DNA of 64,000 nucleotides from DASTFY01 sp963813375 (GCA_963813375.1 CAWEYT010000019.1:62001-126000), one strand, 5' to 3'. Positions 7,324 through 16,584 are shown, counted from the first letter of the stretch. Program-made: numbers and translations. Notes: generated by a model from the letters alone, not told the origin.

Positions 7324-8340
7324 ATGCGCATCGGAATGATCGCCCCGCCCTGGCTCCCCGTTCCCCCGCCGGCGTACGGCGGCACGGAAGCCGTCATCCA
7401 CGGCCTCGTCCGCGGGCTGGTGGGCGCCGGGCACGAGATCGTCCTCATCGCCCACCCCGCCAGCACGAGCCCGGCCGAGCTACGGGTCGTGCTGCCCGAG
7501 TCGGAGATCGGGCTCATCGGTCAGGGCCCGACCGAGCTGGCCCACGTCATCGCCGCATACGAGCGGCTCGAGGACGTCGACGTGGTGCACGACCACACGA
7601 TCGCGGGACCGTTGCTCGGACCGTCCCGCACCGAGCTCCCCATCGTCGCCACGCACCACGGCATCTTCGACGCCGCCGCCCGCCGGATCTTCTCCGCGGC
7701 GGCTCGTCACGTCGACGTCATCGCCATCTCCCACTGCCAGGCGTCCACGGCGGAGGGCGTGCCGCTGGCCGGTGTCGTGCACCACGGCGTCGACGTCGCT
7801 GATGTACCGCTGGGCGCGGGCGATGGCGGCTACCTCGCCTTCCTCGGGCGCATGGTCCCCGAGAAGGGCGCCCATCGCGCCATTCGCATCGCTCGCCGGG
7901 CCGGCTGGCCGCTGCGCATCGCCGCCAAGATGCGCGAGCCCGCCGAGCAGGCCTTCTTCGACGCCGAGGTACGGCCCTTGCTCGGCGGCGACATCGAGTA
8001 CGTCGGCGAGCTGGGGAGCCCGGAGAAGCGGGACCTGCTGTGCGGAGCGGTGGCGCTCCTCAACCCCATCGACTGGCCCGAGCCCTTCGGCATGGTGATG
8101 CTCGAAGCGCTGGCCTGCGGCACGCCGGTGGTGGCTCGCGCTGTCGGTGCCGCTCCCGAGATCGTCGGCCACGGAGAGGTGGGCTTCCTCGGTCGCACCG
8201 ACGACGACCTGACGGAGGCTCTTGCACGCGTCGGCGAGCTGGACCGCCTCTCGTGCCGGACCTGGGCCTCTCAGCGGTTCTCGTTGGAGCTGATGGCCAA
8301 GGCCTACGAGGAGCGCTACCTGCTGGCGATCGAGGGTTGA
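7324..8340 (+). CDS. GT4-family glycosyltransferase
   Basis: A 338-residue GT-B-fold retaining glycosyltransferase. The N-terminal acceptor domain starts MRIGMIAPPWLPVPPPAYGG; the donor domain has the EX7E-type motif in PEPFGMVMLEALACGTPVV and the LGRMVPEKG loop. The donor is a nucleotide sugar; neither donor nor acceptor can be read from sequence. I start at the ATG at 7324 because a GGAG lies 9-12 bases upstream and the family begins at MRIG; an in-frame GTG at 7264 is less likely. Its divergent pairing with a debranching glycosidase suggests work on a storage glucan, trehalose-type solute or capsule (inference). Confidence 0.9.
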   Translation: MRIGMIAPPWLPVPPPAYGGTEAVIHGLVRGLVGAGHEIVLIAHPASTSPAELRVVLPESEIGLIGQGPTELAHVIAAYERLEDVDVVHDHTIAGPLLGPSRTELPIVATHHGIFDAAARRIFSAAARHVDVIAISHCQASTAEGVPLAGVVHHGVDVADVPLGAGDGGYLAFLGRMVPEKGAHRAIRIARRAGWPLRIAAKMREPAEQAFFDAEVRPLLGGDIEYVGELGSPEKRDLLCGAVALLNPIDWPEPFGMVMLEALACGTPVVARAVGAAPEIVGHGEVGFLGRTDDDLTEALARVGELDRLSCRTWASQRFSLELMAKAYEERYLLAIEG

Positions 8341-8359
8341 TCGACCGTCCTGCGGGTAC
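8336..8359 (+). promoter_or_regulatory. Possible SigF-like promoter before the nucleotidyltransferase
   Basis: GTTG at 8336-8339, 14-base spacer, GGGTAC at 8354-8359; the ATG follows 9 bases later, the same spacing as at the hemerythrin gene. The -35 has three of four bases. Candidate only. Confidence 0.3.
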
Positions 8360-8368
8360 ACATCGTGG

Positions 8369-9037
8369 ATGGCTGGTACCGCGCCCGGAACGGTCCGGGT
8401 GACCGATGGAGCCGAAGGCCTGAACGGCTCGCACCACGAGGCCTTCGCCGACGCGCTCCGGCGCACGATCGAGGTCTTGAGCGCCGTGGGCATCGACTTC
8501 GCCATCCTCGGCGGCGTCGCCTCTGCGGGCTACGGCCGTTCCCGGTGGACCAAGGACATCGACGTGTTCTGCCGGCCCGAGGACGCCGACCAGGTCCTCG
8601 ACGCGCTCGAGGCCGACGGGTTCGACGTCGAACGCACCAACCCGGCCTGGATCTACAAGGCCTTCCGTGACGGTGTGCAGGTCGACGTCATCTTCAAGGT
8701 GAAGGGCGGGCTGTACTTCGATGACCGGATGGCGGCGCGCGTGCGCACCGTCACCCTCGTGGGCGTCGACCTGCCGGCCATCGCTCCCGAGGACCTCGTG
8801 GTGATGAAGGCCCTCAGCCACGACGAGGAGTCTCCCCGCCACTGGCACGACGCCCTCGGCGTGCTGGCCACCGTCGACCTGGAGTGGGACTACCTCCTGG
8901 AGCGGGCCCGGTTGGGGCCGAACCGGGTCCTGGCTCTCCTCCACTACGCGCTGTCGGTCGACGTGCCCGTGCCCGCCTCCGCCGTGAACCATCTGCACGA
9001 GCTGGTCTCCGCGAACTGGACGGAGGCGGACACATGA
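8369..9037 (+). CDS. Nucleotidyltransferase-fold protein
   Basis: A 222-residue protein with the polymerase-beta-like nucleotidyltransferase core: GGVASAGYG followed by KDIDVFCR (the D-x-D metal ligands) at residues about 50-70, and a third acidic strand VQVDVIFKV near 110. It resembles the family that includes AbiEii toxins and DUF6036-like proteins. No antitoxin-like partner is present: the next gene encodes a BON protein overlapping by ATGA. So I treat it as a standalone transferase or sugar/RNA-modifying enzyme rather than a toxin. Substrate unknown. The start has no Shine-Dalgarno and may be leaderless. Confidence 0.75.
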   Translation: MAGTAPGTVRVTDGAEGLNGSHHEAFADALRRTIEVLSAVGIDFAILGGVASAGYGRSRWTKDIDVFCRPEDADQVLDALEADGFDVERTNPAWIYKAFRDGVQVDVIFKVKGGLYFDDRMAARVRTVTLVGVDLPAIAPEDLVVMKALSHDEESPRHWHDALGVLATVDLEWDYLLERARLGPNRVLALLHYALSVDVPVPASAVNHLHELVSANWTEADT

Positions 9038-9285
9038 CCGAGCCGGTCGAGTACCGGGTGGCCCGGCTGCAGGAGGCGCTGACGCACGACCCACGCGTGC
9101 TCGAGCAGTCCCTGGAGGTCCGCGTCGAAGGCGACCGCGTGATCCTGCGGGGCGAGCTGGTGACGCCGGAGCGCTGCCAGGCCGCCATCGCCGTGGCCCG
9201 TGAGGTCTTCCCGGAAGCGATCGTGGTGGCCGACCTCACCACCAGCGCGCAGCGGCGTGGCGGCTCCGACCCGGAGCGGCTGTGA
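9034..9285 (+). CDS. BON-domain protein
   Basis: An 83-residue single BON domain (residues about 15-70: LEVRVEGDRVILRGELVTPE, then AREVFPEAIVVADL), a fold found in OsmY and other envelope or stress proteins that bind lipid or other ligands. No signal peptide or membrane segment is visible, so it is probably cytoplasmic. It overlaps the gene before (ATGA) and the gene after (GTGA), so all three are translationally coupled. Its role here is unknown. Confidence 0.8.
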   Translation: MTEPVEYRVARLQEALTHDPRVLEQSLEVRVEGDRVILRGELVTPERCQAAIAVAREVFPEAIVVADLTTSAQRRGGSDPERL

Positions 9286-10103
9286 CCAGTCCACGGGCGA
9301 CCGTGCGGATCGCAGCCGTCGGCGACGTCCACGTCGGAGAGGACTCGCGGGGCCGGCTCGGCATCTGCCTGGCCGACGCCGGTACCTGCGCCGACGTCCT
9401 GCTCCTCGCCGGCGACCTCACGCGCGCCGGTGAACCCGAGGAAGCCGCGGTGCTCGTGGACGAACTGGCCGGGATCGGTGTGCCGGTCGTGTCGGTGCTC
9501 GGGAACCACGACCTCCACTCCGACCGCGACGCCGAGGTCGCAAAGATCCTCCGTGACGGCGGTATCGAGGTGCTGGAGGGGGAGACCACGGTCATCCCGG
9601 TCGGTGATGCCACCTTGGGCGTGGCCGGCGTGACCGGGTTCGGCGGTGGTTTCGCAGGCCGGTGCGCGAGCGACTTCGGCGAGCCGGAGATGAAGGCCTT
9701 CGTCCGCCGGACGATCGACGCCGCCGACCGGCTGGAGTCGGCCCTGGACAGTCTCGACACGGACGTCACCGTGGCGCTGCTCCACTACTCACCGGTCGCC
9801 GACACCCTCGGTCGTGAGCCAGCGGAGATCTACGCCTTCCTGGGCAGCTACCTGCTGGCCGAAGCCGTGGACCGGGCGGGAGCGGACCTGATCCTGCACG
9901 GACACGCGCACCGTGGGAGCGAGCGCGGGATGACGCCCGGTGGCATCAAGGTGCGCAACGTCGCCCAACCGGTGCTCGGCGCGCCGTTCCGGGTCTTCGA
10001 ACTGGACGCCTCCCCCCGCCAGCTCCGGGTGTCGCCGGTCGACGCGGACGGCACGGCCAGTTCGCACGCCGTGCTGACCTCGAGCGGAGGCGGCGCGCCA
10101 TGA
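9282..10103 (+). CDS. Metallophosphoesterase (calcineurin-like)
   Basis: A 273-residue phosphoesterase with all five metal-binding blocks in order: GDVHVGE (residue 14), GDLT (44), GNHDLHSD (73), LHYS (167) and HGHAHRGSE (205). This predicts a two-metal hydrolase for phosphomonoesters or diesters. The start is a GTG overlapping the BON stop. It overlaps the next (PfkB) gene by four bases, so five genes from 8369 to 11888 behave as one operon. Substrate unknown; a nucleotide or cyclic-nucleotide substrate would fit SurE downstream (inference). Confidence 0.9.
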   Translation: MTSPRATVRIAAVGDVHVGEDSRGRLGICLADAGTCADVLLLAGDLTRAGEPEEAAVLVDELAGIGVPVVSVLGNHDLHSDRDAEVAKILRDGGIEVLEGETTVIPVGDATLGVAGVTGFGGGFAGRCASDFGEPEMKAFVRRTIDAADRLESALDSLDTDVTVALLHYSPVADTLGREPAEIYAFLGSYLLAEAVDRAGADLILHGHAHRGSERGMTPGGIKVRNVAQPVLGAPFRVFELDASPRQLRVSPVDADGTASSHAVLTSSGGGAP

Positions 10104-11106
10104 ACCATTCGACGACGACGGTGGGAACGCCGGTGATCACGGTGTTCGACCCGTTCCCGGTGCTGACGGTCACCATCGAGGACCGCGAAGGAGGCGACGA
10201 GGTCCACCTGCACGCCGGCGGGCAGGGGCTCTGGGTGGGCCGCATGGCCGTGTCGCTGGGAGCCCAGGTGCGGCTCATCAGCGCCATGGGCGGTGAGGCG
10301 GGGGTGGTGCTCGACCGCCTCATCGCGAACGAGGGCATCGTCACCTGCGGCGTGTCGACGGCCGCCGACTCCGCGGTGTACGTGCACGACCGCCGGTCCG
10401 GGGGCGCGAGGAGCTGGCCGAGGTCGAGCCCGCCGCGCTCACCCGCCATGAGCTCGACGCGCTCTACGAGGAGGCACTCGTCGAGTCCCTCGATGCGGAC
10501 GCGTTCGTGCTCGCCGGGCCGCGGCCGGGGGTGACCGTCCCGGAGGGGACGTATCAACGCCTGGCTGCGGACGTCGGACGGGTCCAGAAGCGCATCGTGG
10601 CCGACCTCTCGGGCGACACCCTGCTCGAGGCGCTGTCCGCAGGAACGGTCCGCGTGGTCAAGGTCAGCGACGAGGAGCTGGTCGGTGCCGGCCTCGCCGA
10701 CGGTGACGACCGCACCGAGCTGCTGGCCGGCATCGCCCGGCTGCACGAGCTGGGCGGTGGCGACGTGGTGGTGACGAGGGGGGCCAAGCCGACGCTCGCC
10801 CTGCTCGACGGCACCCTGGTCGAGGTGGAGGCGCCCCGGTTCACGCCGCACGACAAGCGGGGCGGAGGCGACGCCATCACCGCGGCGCTGGCGGTGGGTC
10901 TGGCCCGCGGCGATGAGCCCGGAGACGCGTTGCGACTCGGGGCAGCCGCCGGCGCCCTGAACGTCACGCGCCGCGGTCTGGCGAGCGTGGAGCCGGATCA
11001 CGCGGCCCGCTTGTCACGGCGGGTGAGCCTGCAGCGGCTGGACCACGCCGGCGGACAAATCATTGACAAGTCGAGTGCGCCGGTCGTTGACGGCGCAGGG
11101 AGGTGA
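10100..11106 (+). CDS. PfkB-family sugar kinase, 1-phosphofructokinase-like (one frame break)
   Basis: A ribokinase-fold kinase of about 335 residues. The first part (10100 to about 10403) contains FDPFPVLTVTI and the substrate-binding LHAGGQGLWVGRMA; the second part (about 10410 to 11106) contains the catalytic loop DKRGGGDAITAALA, a variant of DTxGAGD. The break falls in the GC-rich stretch 10403-10412, after which EELAEVEPAALTRHELDAL continues normally. It phosphorylates a sugar or sugar phosphate using ATP. The end of the gene carries the ribosome binding site of surE. Confidence 0.85.
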
Positions 11107-11111
11107 GCGCA

Positions 11112-11888
11112 GTGCGCATCCTGGTGACGAACGACGACGGGATCGATGCTCCCGGCCTGCTCGAGCTGGCCCGAGCCGTCTTCACGGCGGGTCACGATGT
11201 GATCGTGGCCGCGCCGCACAAGGAGGCCAGCGGGTCGAGTTGCTCGCTGTCGTCCGTGCAGGCCGACGGTCGGACGGTGATCGAGCGGCGGTCGTGGTCC
11301 GAGCTGGGGGAGGTGGAGGTCATGTCCGTGGTCGCCTCGCCCGCGTTCATCAGCCTCCTGGCCCTGCGCCGAGCCTTCGGCGAGCCACCGGAGATCGTGG
11401 TCAGCGGCATCAACGAGGGGCCGAACACCGGCCGCGCGGTCATCCACTCGGGCACCGTGGGAGCGGCGTTGACGGCCGCGACCTACGGGGCCAAGGGCTT
11501 GGCGGTGTCGATGGAGCTCGGCGCGCCGTGCCACTGGGAGACCGCTCGCCGGCTCGTCACTGCCGTCCTGCCGAGCTTGGAGGACGCGCCCCGCGGGACG
11601 ACGTTGAACCTCAACGTGCCCAACCGGCCCCTGTCGGAGGTGCCGGGGCTCCGCTCGGCGCGGCTGGCGCCCTTCGGCACCGTCCAGACGCAGGTGGCCG
11701 ACGCGGGGGAGGGGTTCGTGAAGATCGCCTACACCGAGCCGACGGAGCAGGCGCCCCCGGACAGCGATGCCGCGCTCCTCCAGGAGGGGTACGCCACCAT
11801 CACCGAGCTCCAGCCGACCGCGGAGGTGGCCGATGCTCCCGTTCGCGAGCTGGCCATGAGCGGTGCGCCGTTTGATCGGGTGACGTAA
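11112..11888 (+). CDS. surE: SurE 5'/3'-nucleotidase
   Basis: A 258-residue survival protein SurE, which dephosphorylates nucleoside 5'- and 3'-monophosphates and short polyphosphate. The N-terminal metal site is RILVTNDDGIDAPG (Asp8, Asp9); KEASGSSCSLS supplies the serine loop and SGINEGPNTG the asparagine, followed by HSGTVGAAL. The GTG at 11112 is chosen because GGGAGG at 11098-11103 lies 8 bases before it; a GTG three codons earlier has no spacing for that site. Residues after 200 are more variable. Last gene of the coupled operon. Confidence 0.93.
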   Translation: MRILVTNDDGIDAPGLLELARAVFTAGHDVIVAAPHKEASGSSCSLSSVQADGRTVIERRSWSELGEVEVMSVVASPAFISLLALRRAFGEPPEIVVSGINEGPNTGRAVIHSGTVGAALTAATYGAKGLAVSMELGAPCHWETARRLVTAVLPSLEDAPRGTTLNLNVPNRPLSEVPGLRSARLAPFGTVQTQVADAGEGFVKIAYTEPTEQAPPDSDAALLQEGYATITELQPTAEVADAPVRELAMSGAPFDRVT

Positions 11889-11907
11889 CGGGCAGCTTCG
11901 TCGTCCG

Positions 11908-13065
11908 ATGGAGGGGCAACCGGACACGACGGGTACCGAGGCGGACGACCTGCCCGACCGGCAGGTCCTGCGGATGGACCTGGACTGGCGCACGGCGGCG
12001 ACCGTCGCCCTGGCGCTGGTCGGCGCGGTGGCGCTGGTGGCCGCGGCGCGCACCGCGCGGCACGCCCTCACGTGGATCGTGTTGGGCACCCTGTTCGCGC
12101 TGGCGCTGGAACCGGTCGTGACCCGCCTGGAGCGCATCGTGCGCCGCCGGTGGGCCGCGGTGGGCGTCGTGACGTTGATCGGCGTCGCCCTGACCATCAC
12201 GGTGGCGGTTCTCGTGGTCCCGATCGCGGCCCGGGAGGCCAGCCGATTCGCCGAGGACGCGCCACGGCTGGTGGAGAGGATCGGTGACCTGCCCATCGTG
12301 GGTGAGCGGCTGGTGGAGTTGAAGGCGCCCGAGCGGATCGAGGACTGGGTGCGCGAGCTGCCGGGTGAGCTCGGCGCGGACGATGCTCCCCTCGTCGGGG
12401 TCTTCCGCTCCGCGCTCGGCGGGATCGCCGCGGCGCTCGCCACCGTGGCCATGATCCTGGCCGTCCTGCTCGACGGCTGGCGTCTGCGCGACGGCCTGCG
12501 CCGGCTGGTGCCGGCTCCGCGGCGCGACGGGTTGGAGCGCGCGCTGGACATCCTGTACGCCACGGTCGGGCGGTACTTCGCCGGCTCCCTCCTCATCGCC
12601 GTCCTGGCCGGGTGCGGCATCCTCGTCGTCGGTCTCGTGGCCGGCGTGCCGCTCGCGCCGGTCGCCGCCGCGTGGGTGATGGTGACGAACCTGATACCCC
12701 AGGTCGGCGGCTTCCTCGGCGGCGCCCTGTTCGTCCTCCTCGGGGCCACTCAGGGCCCGGGCACGCTCGTGATCTGCCTCGTGTGGTTCCTCGCGTACCA
12801 GCAGTTCGAGAACAACGTGCTGCAGCCCGTCATCGTTGGCGACGCGGTGGACCTGTCGCCTCCGGTGACGATGATCGCCGCGTTGGTCGGCGCCGCGGCC
12901 TTCGGGGTCCCCGGCGCGCTCGTGGCCATTCCCCTCCTCGGCACGAGCAAGGCCATCGCCATCGAGTTGGGATGGGTGCGACCGCGCGGCGACACGGAGC
13001 GCGAGACAGCGGGCCACCGGACCGGTCGTCTGCGTCGCCTCCTGCACCTGGACTCGCGCCCATGA
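11908..13065 (+). CDS. AI-2E/PerM-family transporter 1
   Basis: A 385-residue polytopic membrane protein of the AI-2E exporter (PerM/YdiK) family with about eight membrane segments, beginning at VALALVGAVALVAAA near residue 32, a soluble insertion at about 115-160, and the conserved C-terminal block VPLAPVAAAWVMVTNLIPQVGG followed by QQFENNVLQPVIVG (residues 290-310), which is typical. Transport substrate is unknown; AI-2 export is shown for only some members. Its stop overlaps the start of a second member (ATGA). Confidence 0.85.
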   Translation: MEGQPDTTGTEADDLPDRQVLRMDLDWRTAATVALALVGAVALVAAARTARHALTWIVLGTLFALALEPVVTRLERIVRRRWAAVGVVTLIGVALTITVAVLVVPIAAREASRFAEDAPRLVERIGDLPIVGERLVELKAPERIEDWVRELPGELGADDAPLVGVFRSALGGIAAALATVAMILAVLLDGWRLRDGLRRLVPAPRRDGLERALDILYATVGRYFAGSLLIAVLAGCGILVVGLVAGVPLAPVAAAWVMVTNLIPQVGGFLGGALFVLLGATQGPGTLVICLVWFLAYQQFENNVLQPVIVGDAVDLSPPVTMIAALVGAAAFGVPGALVAIPLLGTSKAIAIELGWVRPRGDTERETAGHRTGRLRRLLHLDSRP

Positions 13066-14162
13066 GCACGTCGATTGCGGACCGGCGCCCGCCCCGGCTG
13101 CGCTTGCGGGCCCGGTCGATCGCCGTCGGCGTCCTGGCCGCGACGGGTGTCGTCGTCGCGTCGTGGGTCCTGGCGCGGGCGACGCGCGTGCTGGGCTGGG
13201 TGGTGGCTGCCGCGGTGTTGGCGGCGCTGATGAACCCGGTCGTCGAGGCGTTGGCGCGCCGCATCCGGCGCGGGCTGGCCGTCGCGGTCGTCGTGCTCGG
13301 CGTGGTGGTCCTGGTCGGCGCCCTGGCCTGGGCCGGCCTCGGCGACCTGCGGAGCGGGCTCGACCGCCTTCGCGAGGTGGCGCCGGAGGCGGCGGGCGAT
13401 CTCGAGGGCAGCGGCTCGTGGGTCGGTGATGCGGCCCAGGAGTTCGAGCTGCGCTCGCGGGTCGAGGAGCTGCTGGAGGACCTGCCGGCCCGCCTGGCCG
13501 GCGGCTCGCCGGCCGAAGCGGTGCAGGCCGCGGCCTCCCGAGGGATCGCCGTCCTCATCACGCTGGTGCTGACGGTCTTCCTGATCGGGCACGGACCCCG
13601 CCTCGTGCGCGGCGCGCTCCGCCAGGTGCCGGAGGACCGGCGAGGGACGGTCAGTGTCCGGCTGCACCAGGCCTACCGGCGGGCCTGGCTGTATGTGGCG
13701 ATCCAGCTCGTCAAGGCGGTGGCGGTGGCCGTCATCGTGCTCGGTCTGGCCCGCGCCCTCGAACTGCCCGCGCCCGCGGTGCTCGGGCTGGTCGCCGGGG
13801 CGACCAGCATGGTTCCGAAGCTGGGGGTCGTCCTGGGCGCCCTGCCCGTCCTGCTTCTGGCCGGGGTCGTGGAGGGCGGTGGCGCGCTCGTGCTCGCCAC
13901 CTGCGCCGTGTTCGGGCTGCAGGTGGCCGACGCGCTCCTCGTGGCCCGCTGGCTCGAACCGGCCAGCGTGCCCGTGGGGCCGGCCGTCTCGCTGGCCGCG
14001 CTGTTCCTCGGGACCAGCCTCTACGGGATCGGCGGTGGAGCGGTGGCGATCGCGCTCGCCGTCTTCGCCGTGGCCGTCGCCGCCGAACATCTCCCGGCCG
14101 TCGCCGAGACCGCCGGGGTCGCGGAAGACGTCGAGGCTGTGCCGGCCCGTCCCATCCCCTGA
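13062..14162 (+). CDS. AI-2E/PerM-family transporter 2
   Basis: A 366-residue paralogue of the preceding gene. It has the same layout: two N-terminal helices, a soluble charged insertion (LRSGLDRLREVAPEAAGDL), then a C-terminal membrane block with LGLVAGATSMVPKLGVVLG in the place of the conserved proline loop. The end, VEDVEAVPARPIP, is short and polar. The ATG overlaps the stop of transporter 1, so the two are translated together and may form a heteromeric pair (inference). It is convergent with the phospholipase D gene at 14169. Confidence 0.82.
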   Translation: MSTSIADRRPPRLRLRARSIAVGVLAATGVVVASWVLARATRVLGWVVAAAVLAALMNPVVEALARRIRRGLAVAVVVLGVVVLVGALAWAGLGDLRSGLDRLREVAPEAAGDLEGSGSWVGDAAQEFELRSRVEELLEDLPARLAGGSPAEAVQAAASRGIAVLITLVLTVFLIGHGPRLVRGALRQVPEDRRGTVSVRLHQAYRRAWLYVAIQLVKAVAVAVIVLGLARALELPAPAVLGLVAGATSMVPKLGVVLGALPVLLLAGVVEGGGALVLATCAVFGLQVADALLVARWLEPASVPVGPAVSLAALFLGTSLYGIGGGAVAIALAVFAVAVAAEHLPAVAETAGVAEDVEAVPARPIP

Positions 14163-14168
14163 GGAGGC

Positions 14169-15376
14169 TCAGAACAGGCGGCGGATGGGGCGGACCAACG
14201 TCTCGGCCAGGCGCTGTGCGGTCGAGCGCCGCTCCCAGCGGCCTGCCTCGATGAGCACGCTGCGCTCGAGGTCGTCGTCGAACTGCTCGTCCAGCGTGGC
14301 GGCGAGACCGTCGTCGACGATCACCACGTTGATCTCCTCGTCGAGCGGACACCGACCGCAGGTTGAGGTTGGCCGAGCCGACGTTGGCGACGCAGCTGTC
14401 GACGGTCATCACCTTGGCGTGCAGCATCGAGGGCTGGAAGTTCCATATGCGGATGCCCGCCCTCCAGCAGCTCGTCGTACTCACCCTCGCCGGCCAATTG
14501 GACGAAGCGCTTGTCGGCATGGGGGCCCGGCAGCAGGATGTCGATCTCGACCCCGCGGCCAGCGGCGTCCAGCAGTCGCTTCGTGAGGTCGTCGTCCGGC
14601 ACGAAGTAGGCGGTGGTGATCCTGATGCGCTGACAGGCGAGTTGGATGAGCGCCTTGAACAGCGTGGCCATGTCGCTCCAGCCGGTCTCCGAGGCGCCCC
14701 GTACGCACTGGACGACCGACCGACCGGGCTGGGGTTGATCGGGGAAGCGGTCGACGCCCTCGTCGAACAGGCTGCTATCGGTCTCGGCCCAGTTGTCGAG
14801 GAACGCGGCCCGCAGGCCGTCCACGGCGGGCCCCTCGATGCGGAAGTGCGTGTCGCGCCACTCGGTCTCGGTGCGGGCGTCGCCCTGCCAGCAGTCCGCG
14901 ATCCCCACGCCTCCCGTGAAACCGACGGCTTCGTCCGTGATCAGGACCTTGCGGTGGGTCCGGTGGTTGATCTGGCCCGGGCGAAACCGGTGGAGGGGCC
15001 GGAACCAGTGCACACGTGCGCCGGCGTCCTCGATCTCGCCGAGCAGCCCCTTGTCCATCGTGTGCGCACCCCACGCATCCAGCAGGACGCGCACCCGCAC
15101 CCCGTCGGCCGCTCGCGCCGCTAGGCGGCGACCCATCTCATCGCCGATCTCCCCACTCCAGTACACGAAGGTGAGGAAGTCGATCGTGTGCTCTGCCGCG
15201 TCGATGGCCTCGAACATCGCCGGGAAGATCTGGTCCCCGTTGCGGAGGACGTCGATGTGGTTGCCCTCGGTCGCAGGGACGCCGAGCACACCCTCCAGCG
15301 TTCTGCGGATGCGGGCCCCATTGCCACCCGACGTGTCGGCGCTCGTCATCCCCCCAGTGTGCACGCGGAAGGACAT
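14169..15376 (-). CDS. Cardiolipin-synthase-like phospholipase D (two frame breaks)
   Basis: A two-domain PLD-superfamily enzyme of about 400 residues, probably making cardiolipin. The first HKD motif is HRTHRKVLITDEAVGFTGG in the main frame; the second, LHAKVMTVDSCVANVGSANL, is only found after a break at about 14455 (one extra base in GGGC). A second break at about 14345, also one extra base, restores LDEEINVVIVDDGLAATLDE and the ending LAETLVRPIRRLF with a stop at 14169. Start could be 15376 or the ATG at 15349, which has a G-rich sequence before it. Confidence 0.87.
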
Positions 15377-15386
15377 GGTGTCGGGC

Positions 15387-15986
15387 TCAGGAGCCGTCGC
15401 GCAGCTCCTCCACCCGCCGAGGTTCCACGACGACGTTGTCGAAGGCGCCGGTCGTGCCGTCGCCGGTCGGGCTCTGGACGAGCAGGCCGACGACCGGCGT
15501 GCCTGCGCGGGGCGGGGCGCAGTAGCGCACGAGGCGCCAGGGTCCGTGCCGCGGGCGATCTCCGGTCGATGCGTCGTCGCTGACGTGGAAGGCCACTGAC
15601 CGCTCGTCGACCGAGGCCCGCAACCACGACGTCCTCCCGGCGATGGGGACGTGGTTGCAGTCGTCCGAGACGATGGAGGTCCTGACGGTGACGATCGTGG
15701 GCTCCCCGCCCGGCGACAGCTCGAGCGCCAGCTTCACCCAGTGCTCGTCGTCGTAGTGCACGAGCAGCCCGGCGGCGTCGAACGTCGAGCGGAGCGCGGT
15801 CACGACGTGGCAGGTCACGGTCACCGGGACGGAGTCTGCGGCCACGACGGCCACCGGCGCCGCGGCCGTGATCGTGCCGCTCCGGGGATCGTGGAACCAG
15901 TCCGTGAGCGGGCCGGAGCCGAAGCCGATCGTGCCGTCGGCCTCCCACGCGTCCAGCCCGGCCGGGCCGAGCCAGCGCAGGCTCAC
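15387..15986 (-). CDS. DUF1349-type concanavalin-like protein
   Basis: A protein of about 199 residues with a beta-sandwich pattern seen in DUF1349 proteins: SLRWLGPAGLDAWEADG, GLLVHYDDEHWVKLALEL, TIVTVRTSIVSDDCNHV and WRLVRYCAPPRAG. Such proteins bind carbohydrate-like ligands in a few known cases; function here is unknown. I use the GTG at 15986 since it lies between the stop of the upstream VOC gene (16031) and the first conserved block; no clear ribosome binding site is seen. No signal peptide. Confidence 0.7.
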   Translation of the reverse strand: MSLRWLGPAGLDAWEADGTIGFGSGPLTDWFHDPRSGTITAAAPVAVVAADSVPVTVTCHVVTALRSTFDAAGLLVHYDDEHWVKLALELSPGGEPTIVTVRTSIVSDDCNHVPIAGRTSWLRASVDERSVAFHVSDDASTGDRPRHGPWRLVRYCAPPRAGTPVVGLLVQSPTGDGTTGAFDNVVVEPRRVEELRDGS

Positions 15987-16030
15987 CGGCCGCCCGTCGT
16001 GTCGGCCACCGGCCGCGCTCCGGTCACTCG

Positions 16031-16504
16031 TCAGGCGCCGTCGGCCGCAGCCTGCAAGGCGGCGACGTCGAGCTTCTTCATCCCCAGCATCGCCTTCATG
16101 GCGCGGACCCCCCGGTCGTGGTCGGGATCGTTCAGCAGCTCGATCATGCCGGCCGGCACCACCTGCCACGAGAGGCCGTAGCGGTCCTTCAGCCAGCCGC
16201 ACGGGCCCTCCTCGCCGCCCTCGGACAGCTTGGACCAGTAGTAGTCGACCTCTTCCTGGTCCTTGCAGTCGATCAGGAGGGAGATGGCCTCGTCGAAGCG
16301 GAACTCCGGGCCGCCGTTGATGGCCGTCACCCGCTGGCCGTCGAGGACGAAGTCGACGGTGAGGACCATGCCGGCCGGACGGGGACCGGCCTCGTTGTAG
16401 TGGGTGACGTTGGTGATCTCCGAGTTCGGGAACACCGAGACGTAGAACTCGGCGGCGTCGAGTCCCTCGGTGTCGAACCACAGGTTGGGGGTGATGTGCG
16501 GCAT
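16031..16504 (-). CDS. VOC-family PhnB-like protein
   Basis: A 157-residue glyoxalase-fold protein of the PhnB / 3-demethylubiquinone methyltransferase-like family (PF06983 type): PNLWFDTEGLDAAEFYVSVF at the start, GQRVTAINGGPEFRFDEAIS in the middle, and GWLKDRYGLSWQVVP plus AMKAMLGMKKLDVAALQAA at the end. Family members are metal-binding proteins of mostly unknown activity. Two perfect 12-base repeats lie just upstream of the neighbouring gene's stop. Confidence 0.88.
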   Translation of the reverse strand: MPHITPNLWFDTEGLDAAEFYVSVFPNSEITNVTHYNEAGPRPAGMVLTVDFVLDGQRVTAINGGPEFRFDEAISLLIDCKDQEEVDYYWSKLSEGGEEGPCGWLKDRYGLSWQVVPAGMIELLNDPDHDRGVRAMKAMLGMKKLDVAALQAAADGA

Positions 16505-16560
16505 GGGTGCTCTCCTTCGAGCTCGGCGTACGAAGAGTGAGACGACGGCGGGTTCACCGA

Positions 16561-16584
16561 ATCATCGCGGTGATCATCGCGGTG
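16561..16584. repeat. Perfect tandem 12-bp repeat
   Basis: ATCATCGCGGTG occurs twice in a row at 16561-16572 and 16573-16584, immediately before the stop of the siderophore-interacting protein and about 60 bases upstream of the VOC start. It may be a replication slip or a direct-repeat binding site. Confidence 0.6.

Noticed and set aside
8369..9285. Nucleotidyltransferase plus small protein as an AbiE-type toxin-antitoxin pair
   Set aside because: The small partner is a BON-domain protein, not a helix-turn-helix antitoxin, and the order and coupling to a phosphatase operon do not fit.
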